A stretch of 64,000 nucleotides of DNA, from the NCBI GenBank assembly GCA_019636275.1, contig JAHBXY010000030.1, positions 1 to 64,000 of the forward strand. The letters are read 5' to 3'. The DNA comes from Planctomycetota bacterium. GTDB lineage: Bacteria > Planctomycetota > J058. The translations under genes were made by a program, and so were the position numbers. Under the pieces are notes generated by a model. It ran no database searches. It was not told the origin of the DNA and worked only from the letters and a program-made list of their open reading frames with translations. This document shows positions 45,519 through 54,194 of this stretch, piece by piece. Each line of letters starts with the position of its first letter. Within the stretch, counting starts at the first letter, position 1.

Positions 45519-47602
45519 GCGTCGCGTCTTCCGCCGCCGTCCGGTTCGCGATCGCCGGCCGCGACACGCGGCTCGAGCTGCGCGTCCGCGGTCAGTACCG
45601 CGACGGCACCGCCTGCCAGTTCAGCATCTACAAGGCGGCCGACCGGAGCGTCATCGAGACGATCGACGGGCAGGTGCAGCGGGGGAAGGCCGTGACGACC
45701 TGGTCGGCGGTCGGCCCCGACGAGGCCGACGCCGCTCGCTCGCACCGGGTGTTCTACGAGGTGACCGTCGACGGGACGGCGCAGACGACCTCGCCCGAGC
45801 TCGAGGTCTACCACGACGCCATCGAGGTCTCCTCGGTCGGCGAGGACGGCGCGGCCCTGCCCGACGTGCGCTTCGTCCTCACGATCACGCGCGCCGGCGC
45901 GCGCAGCCGCCACACCGTGCAGGGCTCGACGGGCTCGACGGGGTCGTTCCGGGTCACGGGGCTGCCGCCCGGCGACGTCGAGCTCACCTGGCGCAGCCCG
46001 GCCCGCTTCCTCGAGTGGGTCGAGGAGCCCACGGGGACGAAGCGCAAGGCCAAGCTCAAGCCGGCGTTCCGGGCCCGCCTCGTCTGGCCCCCGGCCGGCA
46101 CACACAAGCAGTGGGTCAACCACCGCGCCCGCCCGGACCAGCCGGACCTGGGGAGCAAGCTCAAGGTGCGCGTCGCCGTGCACCCCGACGACGGCCCGAG
46201 CCGCGCGGGCGACGAGGTCTTCCTCAAGCTGGAGTACCCGCCGCAAAACCAGCTCTCGCGCCGCGCCAACCCGCGCCGCGGGGTCGCGGGCGGCGCCGTC
46301 CAGGCCTGGTCGCGGCCGATGGTCGGCGCGACGAAGAGCGTGCGGGCGGACGGCGGCGAGGTGGAGTTCGAGGTCGAGCTCGGCCTGGCCGGCGGCGACA
46401 AGGTCACGATCCACGTCGGGGGCACCGAGGCCTGCGAGGACGAGCAGGTCGAGGTGACGAACTGGCGCCGCCTCTACTACCACCTGATGCGGCCCGACAA
46501 CACCCGCGACCACCCGACGGACCAGACCGACGCCCGGCTCGCGCCGCTCTTCATCGAGTTCGAGCGGTTCCGGCAGACGGTCCTCCGCCCGGGGGAGAAC
46601 GGCGCCCCCCCGGGGACCTGGCAGCAGGGGCGGATGCTCGGGCTCACGGGCGACCGGGCCGACGAGTGGTTCCTGATCCTCGGCCACCACAACCATCCCT
46701 GGCTCGAAGGCCTGTGCGACCGCACGAAGGGCAAGCTCGGCCTCAACACGGCCATCTGCCACCTCATCTTCAACGGCACGCCGTACCAGAGCTCGCGCGC
46801 CTACGCCAAGACGATCACGGCCGAGGTCACGGCCGCCCGGACGGACGTGGCGATCGACGCGCGCGACGACGCCAAGTTCGTCTTCCCGCACGGCGTCACC
46901 GACGGCGCGCACCCCTTCGTGCGCGGCCGCTGGCAGACCGTGGGCGGACGCGCGCGCTCCGGGACGCTCACGCGCGACATGGTCGTGGTCGACCGCGTCG
47001 GCCGCTCGGTGGCGGTCGTCCTCCCCGCCGGCACGCCGACCGACCCGGGCTCGATCGTCGGCGACGGCACCGGCGGGACGCAGCGCATCCGCGTCACCAT
47101 CACGCTCAGGTACGCCCTCGGGAACATCAACGGCATGGCCTTCCCGGGCGGCGTGCAGCTGCTCAAGAACATGCCGGGCGTCCAGTCGTTCAACGACGTC
47201 ATCTGCCACGAGCTGGGCCACGCCATGGGCCAGGCCCCCAACCGCGACGAGCCGCCGCCGCGCCCCCTCGCCGTCCGCGAGCACGGCAACACCTACGACG
47301 AGCGCGGGCACGTGGGCCCGCACTGCAACCACGGGCTCGACGCGGCCGGGGCCACGCACGAGCTCGTCATCCGACCGGACGGGACGCGCGACTACGTCGA
47401 GCTCGCCGGCCGCGCGGCCTCGTCGCGCCCGAACTACACGCGGCTCGTGAAGCAGGTGGGCACCGACTACGAGGGCGTCGACGGGACCTGCATCATGTGG
47501 GGCGCCTCCACGACGGACGACCCCTCCTGGGCCACGGACGGCTTCTGCGAGCGCTGCGTGCCGTTCGTCAAGGCCATGACGCTCGACGACGTGGTGGGCT
47601 GA
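45515..47602 (+). CDS. Metalloprotease B2
   Basis: 695 residues from the GTG at 45515 (GTGA overlap with A1). Beta-rich N-terminal domain (AVRFAIAGRDTRLELRV, ACQFSIYKAADRSVIETIDG), YHDAIEVSS, TTR-like module (EDGAALPDVRFVLTI...GLPPGDVELTWRSP), KQWVN, AGDEVFLKLEYPP, GLAGGDKVTIHVGGTEAC and WRRLYYHLM. Zinc site HELGHAMGQAPN at His565, then YDERGHVGPHCNHGLD, TCIMWG and FCERCVPFVKA. The HExxHxxG core is present without the third His at its usual place. No signal peptide. Followed by A2 with a TGATG overlap. Confidence 0.87.
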   Translation: MSVASSAAVRFAIAGRDTRLELRVRGQYRDGTACQFSIYKAADRSVIETIDGQVQRGKAVTTWSAVGPDEADAARSHRVFYEVTVDGTAQTTSPELEVYHDAIEVSSVGEDGAALPDVRFVLTITRAGARSRHTVQGSTGSTGSFRVTGLPPGDVELTWRSPARFLEWVEEPTGTKRKAKLKPAFRARLVWPPAGTHKQWVNHRARPDQPDLGSKLKVRVAVHPDDGPSRAGDEVFLKLEYPPQNQLSRRANPRRGVAGGAVQAWSRPMVGATKSVRADGGEVEFEVELGLAGGDKVTIHVGGTEACEDEQVEVTNWRRLYYHLMRPDNTRDHPTDQTDARLAPLFIEFERFRQTVLRPGENGAPPGTWQQGRMLGLTGDRADEWFLILGHHNHPWLEGLCDRTKGKLGLNTAICHLIFNGTPYQSSRAYAKTITAEVTAARTDVAIDARDDAKFVFPHGVTDGAHPFVRGRWQTVGGRARSGTLTRDMVVVDRVGRSVAVVLPAGTPTDPGSIVGDGTGGTQRIRVTITLRYALGNINGMAFPGGVQLLKNMPGVQSFNDVICHELGHAMGQAPNRDEPPPRPLAVREHGNTYDERGHVGPHCNHGLDAAGATHELVIRPDGTRDYVELAGRAASSRPNYTRLVKQVGTDYEGVDGTCIMWGASTTDDPSWATDGFCERCVPFVKAMTLDDVVG

Positions 47603-48723
47603 TGCCGGGGCCGCTGGGACTCGCCGAGGCCGACCTGTGGGGCGACCCGCGCGCGCGCGAGGACGTGATCATCGACCGCCTCATCGACGAGGGCTTCCTG
47701 GGCGTGGCCGTCGAGGCCCCGGCCCGCGTGGCGCTCGGCGCGCGCGCGACGCTGCCGCTCGTCGGCGTCGAGGCGGCCCCCCTGAGCGGCGCCGGGGGCT
47801 GGGCCCCGGTGCGCCTGGCCGCCGTCGCCTGCGCGTCGGCCCTCGAGACGCGCGAGGTCCGGGCCGCGCTCGCCTTCGCGCCGGCCGACGCGGGTCCGCC
47901 CTCCTTCCCGCCCGAGGGCGACCCGCCGGCGCTCGAGGGGGCGCAGTACGAGATGTTCGAGGTCGACCTGCGCGCGCGGCTGCGCCTGCCCTGGCGCCCG
48001 GGGACGTGGGTCGCGGGCCTCCTCGTGCGCGAGCAGGCGACCAACCGCGTGACCGTGAAGCTGGAGCCCGGCGCCCCCGGCTTCGTCGACCCGGCCGTGG
48101 CCGCGCTCGCGACCGCGCGCCGCCGCCCGCGCTACCCGCAGCCGGTGTGGCCTCGGCCCGCGCCGGGCACGCCGCTGCCGTCCTACCGGCCGCGGCCCGA
48201 CTCGCCGCCGCTCCCCGAGGGGCCGGGCATCGCGCTGGCCGTCGAGCGCCTGCTCGAGGACACCGACGACGCGCAGGTCGTCGTGCGCGGCAGCTTCCGC
48301 CTGCCGGTCCTCGAGCGCGAGGTCGTCAAGCCCGCCGACCCGGCGGACGCCGCGCTCGTCGACGCCATGGACGAGCGCGCCCGCGCCGAGCTCCTGGCCG
48401 ACGGGGCGGCCTGGCAGGACCCGGGCGACCCCGAGGCCACGGCCGTGCTGCCGATCACGCTCGTGGCGACCGGCGCCGAGCGGCCCGCGCCGCTGGTGGT
48501 TCGCCTGCAGGTCCCCGTGCACGCGCCGATCGACCCCACGGCCGACGCGCCCGAGGCCACCGGCCACTTCGCGCTCGACCTGCTGAAGGTCGACGGCGGC
48601 GAGCGCCTGCGCGGGCAGACGAGCTTCATCTACGCGCTGTGCGGCGAGGTCCTGGCCGGGCCGGCGGCGGTGGCCGTGGTCGACCCGCGCGTGATCGGCA
48701 GGGGCGGGGGAGGGGCGCGGTGA
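47602..48723 (+). CDS. Partner protein A2
   Basis: 373 residues from the ATG at 47602 (TGATG overlap with B2). It is the closest relative of A0: start MPGPLGLAEADLWGDP, DEGFLGVAVEAPARVALGAR, LPLVGVEAAP, LPWRPGTWVAGLLVREQATN, a VDP followed by a Pro/Arg linker and LPSYRPRPDSPP, VVRGSFRLPVLEREVV, AVLPITLVATGAE, LQVPVHAPIDP, FALDLLKVDGG and an end YALCGEVLAGPAAVAVVDP. Two beta domains inferred. No signal peptide and no catalytic motif. It overlaps B3 (GTGA), so each A is tied to the protease on either side. Confidence 0.78.
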   Translation: MPGPLGLAEADLWGDPRAREDVIIDRLIDEGFLGVAVEAPARVALGARATLPLVGVEAAPLSGAGGWAPVRLAAVACASALETREVRAALAFAPADAGPPSFPPEGDPPALEGAQYEMFEVDLRARLRLPWRPGTWVAGLLVREQATNRVTVKLEPGAPGFVDPAVAALATARRRPRYPQPVWPRPAPGTPLPSYRPRPDSPPLPEGPGIALAVERLLEDTDDAQVVVRGSFRLPVLEREVVKPADPADAALVDAMDERARAELLADGAAWQDPGDPEATAVLPITLVATGAERPAPLVVRLQVPVHAPIDPTADAPEATGHFALDLLKVDGGERLRGQTSFIYALCGEVLAGPAAVAVVDPRVIGRGGGGAR

Positions 48724-51479
48724 GCGACACGATCGAGAGCGCCGAGCTGCAGCACGTCGCGGTCGACGGCGACGTCGACCTGCGCACCGTCGTCACCGGC
48801 GCCGAGGACGGGGCCGCGTGCACGTTCGAGGTGCACAAGGTCGACGACGACAGCGTCGTGGCCACGATCCAGGGCGAGGTGCAGGAGGGCGTCGCCGTGG
48901 GGAGCTGGGACCCGCAGCTCACGCCCGACGGCGACGAGCGCGGCCTGCGCGTCTACTACACCGTCACGGTCGACGACCAGACGACGCGCAGCCAGGAGCT
49001 CGAGGTCTACCTCGACTGGGTCGAGATCAGCTCCGTCGACGAGGAGGACCAGCCGCTCGCCGACGTGCCCTACAAGCTGAAGATCGGCGAGCTCCTGCGC
49101 GAGGGCTCGACCGGCTCGGCGGCGACCTACCGCGAGGCGGGCCTCCCGCCGGGCGAGCTCGACTTCGAGTGGTGCGGCCCGTATCAGCTCGTGGAGTGGG
49201 TCGACGACAAGGGGCCCAAGCGCAAGGCGAAGCTGAAGAAGGTCCACCGGCTGAAGTTCCTCTGGCCCGACCCCGAGCGCAGCGGCGGGCGCCGCCTGTG
49301 GTTCGAGGACGGCACCGAACTCGAGCTGCAGGACCGCTTCCACGCGCACACGCAGTGGGTGAACCTGCCGGTCGACCCGGGCGCGTCCGAGCGCGGCAGC
49401 CGCCTGACGCTCAAGGTGGTCGGCGACGAGCGCGACGCGGTCAAGGCGGGTGACAAGGCCTTCGTGAAGGTCGTGTGGCCGCCCGCCGACCAGCGCTCGA
49501 AGCGCACCGAGCCGGCGCGCGAGCTCGTGGGCGGCGCGGCGAAGCCGTGGACGCAGGGCGACGACGAGAAGGGGCTCGAGCTGACCTTCGGCGCCGACGG
49601 CGGCGAGGTGTCGTTCGAGCTGGAGCTGGGGCGGGCCGGCGGCGATCAGGTCACCGTGCACGTGGGCTGCACGGACCGCTGCGAGGACGCCAAGCTCGTC
49701 ATCACGAACCGGCGCAAGGTGTGGTACCAGACCACGCGCATGGCGCACCAGGCGCTCGTCGACCTGCACGAGGGCGAGGCCACGGCGCGCGCCTGGCTGG
49801 ACGCGGTCGCGGTGGAGCTCGAGGCCGAGGAGGACGTCGTCTGGGACGACGCCCCGGCGCTCGACGGGCCGGCCAAGGAGCGCGGCCTGGCCAGGGTGCC
49901 GGCCGCCTGGTTCGAGGCCGGCGCCGCCGGCGAGCGGGCGATCGTCGGCAGCCACAACTGGGAGTGGTTCAAGAAGAAGTTCCTGCGCCGCAACGGGGCC
50001 CTCGGCGTGCACCTCGTCGTCGCGGACGCGATCGTGTGGGGCACGCAGTGGGACGGCAGCACCGCCTTCTCGCAGGCCTTCTCGATCGAGTGGCCGCCCG
50101 AGGTCGACGCCGACACGGGTCAGCCGACCCTCGCGCGCTTCGTGTTCCTGCCCAACCGCGAGCGCTTCGAGGTCTTCCCCCAGGCGCTGCACGACGGCGG
50201 GCTGACGCTGCGCGGCGCCACGTGGAGCACGCCGAACCGCCGCAGCGTCCCGCGCCGCTTCCGCAACCGCTCGGGGCCGATCGACCCCGCCTGGGTGCGC
50301 ATCGACCGCCACGCGGGGCGCGCCGTCGACGAGGGGGGCGGCGGCGCCGTCCTGTCCGACGGCGTGAAGGGCGCCTGGATCACCTTCCCGGCCGAGTCCG
50401 AGCCCGGGCAGGTCCTCGCCGCGGGCGTGACGCTGCGCGTGCGCGGCCGCCTGCACCCGGGGCAGGTGGGCCGCGCCGGCTCGACGCAGGGCTTCCAGAT
50501 CGTCACCACCGCCGTGCCCGACCCCGGCCTGGCGAACTTCATCATCGCGCACGAGCTCGGCCACAACATGCGCCAGTCGCCGGTGCGCGACACCGGCGCG
50601 ACGGCCGCCGAGAACCGGCGCTTCTACCTGCCGCCGGGCCTCGAGTTCGCGGACCACCCGCACGGCTACCGCGGCAAGGGGCACCAGGGGCCGCACTGCA
50701 ACTTCGGCCTGAACGACGCGGGGGCCACGCACATCCGCAACGTCAAGCCCGACGGCTCCGAGGAGTTCCTCCCCTTGAGCGGCTCGGCGGCCGACCAGGA
50801 CGACTACCCGCGCCTGCGCAAGCAGGAGGACGGCGAGTACGTGCGGGTGGGCGGGCTGTGCCTGATGTACGGCGGGGCGCGCCCGAAGATCGCCGAGGAG
50901 ACGGTGGGCTTCTGCGAGCACTGCGCGCCCTACGCCCGGGCCAACGCCCTCGACGACATGCACCTCGACTGGGACGTGGCCGCCTTCGGCGACGAGGACG
51001 GGGACGTCGAGGCCGAGGCCGAGGAGGCCGACCCGCCCGAGCCGCTGCGCATCCGCCTCCTCGACGCGGCCTACAGGCCGCACGCCAACGCGGCCTACGA
51101 GCTCACGCTCCCCGACGGGAGCAAGGCCTCGGGCACGACCGACGCCGACGGCGTCCTCGAGCAGCCCCTGCCGGCGGCCGGGCCGGGCGGCGGCGACGTG
51201 CGGATAAAGTACACGCCCGAGGGCGAGGACGAGCGCGAGGTCACCGTGCGCATCCCGGGCGACGACCCCGACGGCGACGACGCCGCGCTGGCGCACCTGC
51301 ACAACATCGGCTTCGGCGCGCCGGGCCAGCCGCTCGAGGCGACGGTGCGCCAGTTCCAGGCCGCCCGCGGGCTGCCGCTCACGGGCGCGCTCGACGAGAC
51401 CACCAAGGACGCGATCGACGCGCTCTTCAGCGACGAGCAGGCGGACGCGCTGCGGCGCGGCCTGCGCGGGGAGGGGTAG
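48720..51479 (+). CDS. Metalloprotease B3 with TTR-like and peptidoglycan-binding tail
   Basis: 919 residues from the GTG at 48720. Residues 1-790 repeat the B plan: AACTFEVHKVDDDSVVATIQ, YLDWVEISS, TTR-like DEEDQPLADVPYKLKIGEL, HTQWVNLPVDP, GRAGGDQVTVHVGCTDRC, VGSHNWEWFKKKFL, zinc site HELGHNMRQSPV (His611), GHQGPHCNFGLNDAG, CLMYGG and FCEHCAPYARA. After an acidic linker comes an extra tail: a second TTR-like unit (YELTLPDGSKASGTTDADGV) and a PG_binding_1-like helical domain (LHNIGFGAPGQPLEATVRQF, TGALDETTKDAIDALF). That tail recalls cargo proteins next to VgrG genes; no VgrG is in the window. Confidence 0.87.
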   Translation: MSDTIESAELQHVAVDGDVDLRTVVTGAEDGAACTFEVHKVDDDSVVATIQGEVQEGVAVGSWDPQLTPDGDERGLRVYYTVTVDDQTTRSQELEVYLDWVEISSVDEEDQPLADVPYKLKIGELLREGSTGSAATYREAGLPPGELDFEWCGPYQLVEWVDDKGPKRKAKLKKVHRLKFLWPDPERSGGRRLWFEDGTELELQDRFHAHTQWVNLPVDPGASERGSRLTLKVVGDERDAVKAGDKAFVKVVWPPADQRSKRTEPARELVGGAAKPWTQGDDEKGLELTFGADGGEVSFELELGRAGGDQVTVHVGCTDRCEDAKLVITNRRKVWYQTTRMAHQALVDLHEGEATARAWLDAVAVELEAEEDVVWDDAPALDGPAKERGLARVPAAWFEAGAAGERAIVGSHNWEWFKKKFLRRNGALGVHLVVADAIVWGTQWDGSTAFSQAFSIEWPPEVDADTGQPTLARFVFLPNRERFEVFPQALHDGGLTLRGATWSTPNRRSVPRRFRNRSGPIDPAWVRIDRHAGRAVDEGGGGAVLSDGVKGAWITFPAESEPGQVLAAGVTLRVRGRLHPGQVGRAGSTQGFQIVTTAVPDPGLANFIIAHELGHNMRQSPVRDTGATAAENRRFYLPPGLEFADHPHGYRGKGHQGPHCNFGLNDAGATHIRNVKPDGSEEFLPLSGSAADQDDYPRLRKQEDGEYVRVGGLCLMYGGARPKIAEETVGFCEHCAPYARANALDDMHLDWDVAAFGDEDGDVEAEAEEADPPEPLRIRLLDAAYRPHANAAYELTLPDGSKASGTTDADGVLEQPLPAAGPGGGDVRIKYTPEGEDEREVTVRIPGDDPDGDDAALAHLHNIGFGAPGQPLEATVRQFQAARGLPLTGALDETTKDAIDALFSDEQADALRRGLRGEG

Positions 51480-51481
51480 CC

Positions 51482-52930
51482 GTGCCCGACGTGACCGTGG
51501 CGCCGCCGCCGCTGTACTACGCCCAGGCGGACGGGACGAACTTCAAGGACAGCGCCGACTTCGGCAAGGACCTCGAGTCGAAGACGGCCTTCCGCAACCT
51601 GCTCGCCGACTTCCTCCCGGCGCGCGCGAGCACGCCGGGGCGCCTCGAGGACCCGGCGCGGCCGTGGTTCCCGGTGTGGCGCGTCAACCAGCAGAGCCCG
51701 TCGCAGCCCGACCCCAGGGGGATCGCCGTCATGGCCCCGGCCGGCCTCAACGGCGCCGGGCACGCCGAGTTCTCGGGCCGCGCCGAGTGGGACAAGGCCA
51801 GCGAGTTCTTCGAGCGCTGGATGTTCGAGCCGGCCGTGACCGTCGACGCGAGCGGCAAGGCGACGCTCGGGGTCGGCGCCGGCACCGTCCACCGCGCCCA
51901 CCTGGTCGTCGTCAGCTCGCACGGCTGGCTGGGCGGCTTCGCCGGCGGCGAGATCTGGGACCAGAAGAAGTGGTTCCTCGTGGGCAAGGTGGCCGAGGAG
52001 GGGCGCGGCTTCCGCGGACCGGTGTGGGTCCTCCTCACGCAGTGCTCGACGCTCAACTCGGCCACGTGGCCGAGCTGGGCCAAGGTCCTCGCCAACAGCA
52101 GCCCGCACGTGCGCGGGATCCTGGGCTACGAGGAGGTGGCCCCCGGGGCCACCATGGCCGCGGCGATCGGCCGCGGGTTCGTGCAGAAGCTGAGGGAGGG
52201 GCAGAGCTTCCTGGCCGCCTGGAAGGCCATGAACCCGAGCAGCAACTGGGCGGCGATCGTCCACAAGGACGCCGTCAACGACAAGCTGAAGGACCTGCCG
52301 GCGATCGTCGAGGGCAAGAAGCCGCTGGCCGACGTGACGACGACGGCGGCGAAGTTCAACTACTACGGCTACCTGAAGAACTACAAGAGCGGCGCGGCGC
52401 AGGAGATCTACCTGGCCGACCCGCCGTTCTCGTTTCGCTTCGCCATGGGCGTGTCGGGCAAGCTCCACGACGTCGGCCCGGCGACGCTCGACGGCGGCCA
52501 GGCGAGCCTGCGCGACGCGACGCGCATGCCCGACTGGAAGTGGCTCATGGGGATCAAGCTCAACGACGGCGCCGACATCAAGAGCGTGGCCATCGAGTGG
52601 ATCCACATCCGGCCGACGAAGAAGCGCCTGCAGATGGACAAGATCTGGCAGCCGCCCACGTCCGCGGCCGCCGCGCAGGTGACGAACACGGGGACCAAGA
52701 AGGAGACGTTCACGATCACGCCCGACGCCCCGGCCGCCTCGCTGACGATCACCTGGAAGGCGCAGCCGCAGGACGTCATGGGCCCGGTGACGGCCGACAT
52801 CAGCTACCACGGCGACGACAAGCTCGTGCCGCACCACTCCTACCTCTACCCGCGGATCACGGTCACGCCGGTCAGCGGGGCGGCGCTGAAGCACGACTTC
52901 CCCACCAACGGGCTGTCCTGGTACGGGTAG
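51482..52930 (+). CDS. Clan-CD-like (caspase/gingipain-fold) cysteine peptidase homologue
   Basis: 482 residues from the GTG at 51482, 2 nt after the B3 stop. The core has a His-Cys dyad in the order and setting of clan CD: LVVVSSHGWLGGFAGGEIWD (His147) and WVLLTQCSTLNSATWPSWAK (Cys188), followed by GILGYEEVAPGATMAAAIGR and SFLAAWKAMNPSSNWAAIVH, the usual helix after the active site. The last 120 residues are a beta domain (FTITPDAPAASLTITWKAQP). No signal peptide. It ends the protease array and adds a second catalytic type to it. Identification is by motif order, not strong sequence identity. Confidence 0.75.
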   Translation: MPDVTVAPPPLYYAQADGTNFKDSADFGKDLESKTAFRNLLADFLPARASTPGRLEDPARPWFPVWRVNQQSPSQPDPRGIAVMAPAGLNGAGHAEFSGRAEWDKASEFFERWMFEPAVTVDASGKATLGVGAGTVHRAHLVVVSSHGWLGGFAGGEIWDQKKWFLVGKVAEEGRGFRGPVWVLLTQCSTLNSATWPSWAKVLANSSPHVRGILGYEEVAPGATMAAAIGRGFVQKLREGQSFLAAWKAMNPSSNWAAIVHKDAVNDKLKDLPAIVEGKKPLADVTTTAAKFNYYGYLKNYKSGAAQEIYLADPPFSFRFAMGVSGKLHDVGPATLDGGQASLRDATRMPDWKWLMGIKLNDGADIKSVAIEWIHIRPTKKRLQMDKIWQPPTSAAAAQVTNTGTKKETFTITPDAPAASLTITWKAQPQDVMGPVTADISYHGDDKLVPHHSYLYPRITVTPVSGAALKHDFPTNGLSWYG

Positions 52931-52954
52931 GTTCGGTCCGGGCTCGCGGGTTCA

Positions 52955-53007
52955 CTTCGATACTTCAGGCGCGTAAAGTATCGAAGGGTGGCGCGCTTCG
53001 ATACTTC
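52955..53007. promoter_or_regulatory. Triple operator-like repeat upstream of fic
   Basis: CTTCGATACTTC at 52955-52966 and 52996-53007, with the reverse complement AAGTATCGAAG at 52976-52986 between them. Centres are 20-21 bp apart, about two helical turns, so all three sites lie on the same face of the DNA. The block ends 32 bp before the Fic start and is clearly AT-richer than its surroundings, as expected for a promoter with autoregulation. Confidence 0.8.
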
Positions 53008-53039
53008 TGTATCAGGCGAAGCTCCGCACCCATAAGCGC

Positions 53040-54194
53040 ATGAATCCAAAGGACTTCACCGACCCCGCGGGGGAGCTCGTCGAGGCCGGGAGGGGCGCGA
53101 GCGCCTACCGGGCCTTCGTTCCTGCCCCGCTGCCTCCCCGGGTGGAGTGGGCCGGGCTCGTCACCCCCCTGGCAGCGGCCACCCTCTCGCTCGGGCAGCT
53201 CGGCGGGACCGGGCATACGCTCCCCAACCCCCACCTGCTGCTCCGACCGTTCCTGCGCCGTGAGGCGGTGGCCTCGAGCCGGATCGAGGGCACCCAGGCG
53301 TCGCTCACCGACCTCGTCCTTTTCGAGGCCTCACCCCAGGCCTCGCAGGTCCCCGACGTGCAAGAGGTCGCCAACTACGTGCGCGCCCTCGAGCACGGGC
53401 TCCAGCGCAGCGCGGAGCTCCCCGTGAGCCTGCGGCTCATCCGCGAGCTCCACCAGGTGCTTCTCACCGGCGTCCGCGGCCACGAGCGGACGCCAGGAGA
53501 GTTCAGGACCGACCAGAACAGGATCGGCTCGCCTGGCAGCCCGCTGAGCGCGGCCCGCTTCGTGCCGCCGCCGCCCGACCGGCTCCTGCAGGTGCTCGGC
53601 CAGCTCGAGACCTACCTGCACGCACCGAGCGACCTGCCGCCGCTCGTCCGGCTCGCCGCGATCCACTACCAGTTCGAGACGATCCACCCCTTCCTCGACG
53701 GCAACGGCCGCGTGGGTCGGCTGCTGATCACGCTCCTGCTCTGCCTCGACGGGATCCTCTCCCAGCCGCTGCTCTACCTCTCGGCGTACTTCGAGCGGCA
53801 CCGGCAGGAGTACTACGACACCCTCCTCGACGTGAGCCGCGCCTCGCGCTGGGATGCGTGGTTCCGCTTCTTCCTGCGCGGCGTCGAGGAGCAGTCGCAG
53901 GACGCGATCCGCAGCGCGCGCCGACTGCTCGACCTGCGGCAGGAGCTCCACGGGCGCCTGCACCAGGCGAAGCGCTCCGCCCTGGCGTTGAAGCTCCTCG
54001 ACGACCTCTTCGACCGTCCGGCGACGACGGTGCCCGACGCCGCGCGGCTGCTCGACATCACCCCGCGCGCCGCGCAGGGGAACATCGACAAGCTCGTGCA
54101 GGAAGGGATCCTGGTGCATCGCCCCGGCACGACGCACCCGCGCGTCTACGTCGCGGTCCCGATCCTCCGGGCCCTCGAGGAGACCGGCGCGTGA
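53040..54194 (+). CDS. Fic-domain AMP-transferase with inhibitory helix and C-terminal HTH
   Basis: 384 residues from the ATG at 53040. N-terminal helix carries the inhibitory motif SSRIEG (S79...E83-G84), marking a self-inhibited class II Fic. The core has the full active-site loop HPFLDGNGRVGR from His216. The C-terminal 90 residues look like a winged HTH (LLDITPRAAQGNIDKLVQEG, then HPRVYVAV), so it may bind the repeat operator upstream. The enzyme would transfer AMP to target hydroxyls. Base composition is less extreme than in the flanking array, hinting at later acquisition. Confidence 0.92.
   Translation: MNPKDFTDPAGELVEAGRGASAYRAFVPAPLPPRVEWAGLVTPLAAATLSLGQLGGTGHTLPNPHLLLRPFLRREAVASSRIEGTQASLTDLVLFEASPQASQVPDVQEVANYVRALEHGLQRSAELPVSLRLIRELHQVLLTGVRGHERTPGEFRTDQNRIGSPGSPLSAARFVPPPPDRLLQVLGQLETYLHAPSDLPPLVRLAAIHYQFETIHPFLDGNGRVGRLLITLLLCLDGILSQPLLYLSAYFERHRQEYYDTLLDVSRASRWDAWFRFFLRGVEEQSQDAIRSARRLLDLRQELHGRLHQAKRSALALKLLDDLFDRPATTVPDAARLLDITPRAAQGNIDKLVQEGILVHRPGTTHPRVYVAVPILRALEETGA

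Noticed and set aside
42715-48723. A 2002-codon frame across the array suggesting a giant fused protein
   Set aside because: Only its parts at 44482-45000 (A1 first half) and 47602-48723 (A2) are real; the rest is out of frame with B1 and B2, which have their own starts, overlaps and conserved motifs.
42715-52930. Polyketide- or NRPS-like megasynthase cluster, suggested by long continuous ORFs and a condensation-fold gene downstream
   Set aside because: No adenylation, ketosynthase or carrier-protein motifs are visible; the single condensation-fold gene at 57967 stands alone.
42464-54194. Classical toxin-antitoxin or restriction-type defence island
   Set aside because: Apart from the Fic gene there is no nuclease, methylase, NTPase or small antitoxin; the protease-partner pairs do not match a defence system I know.
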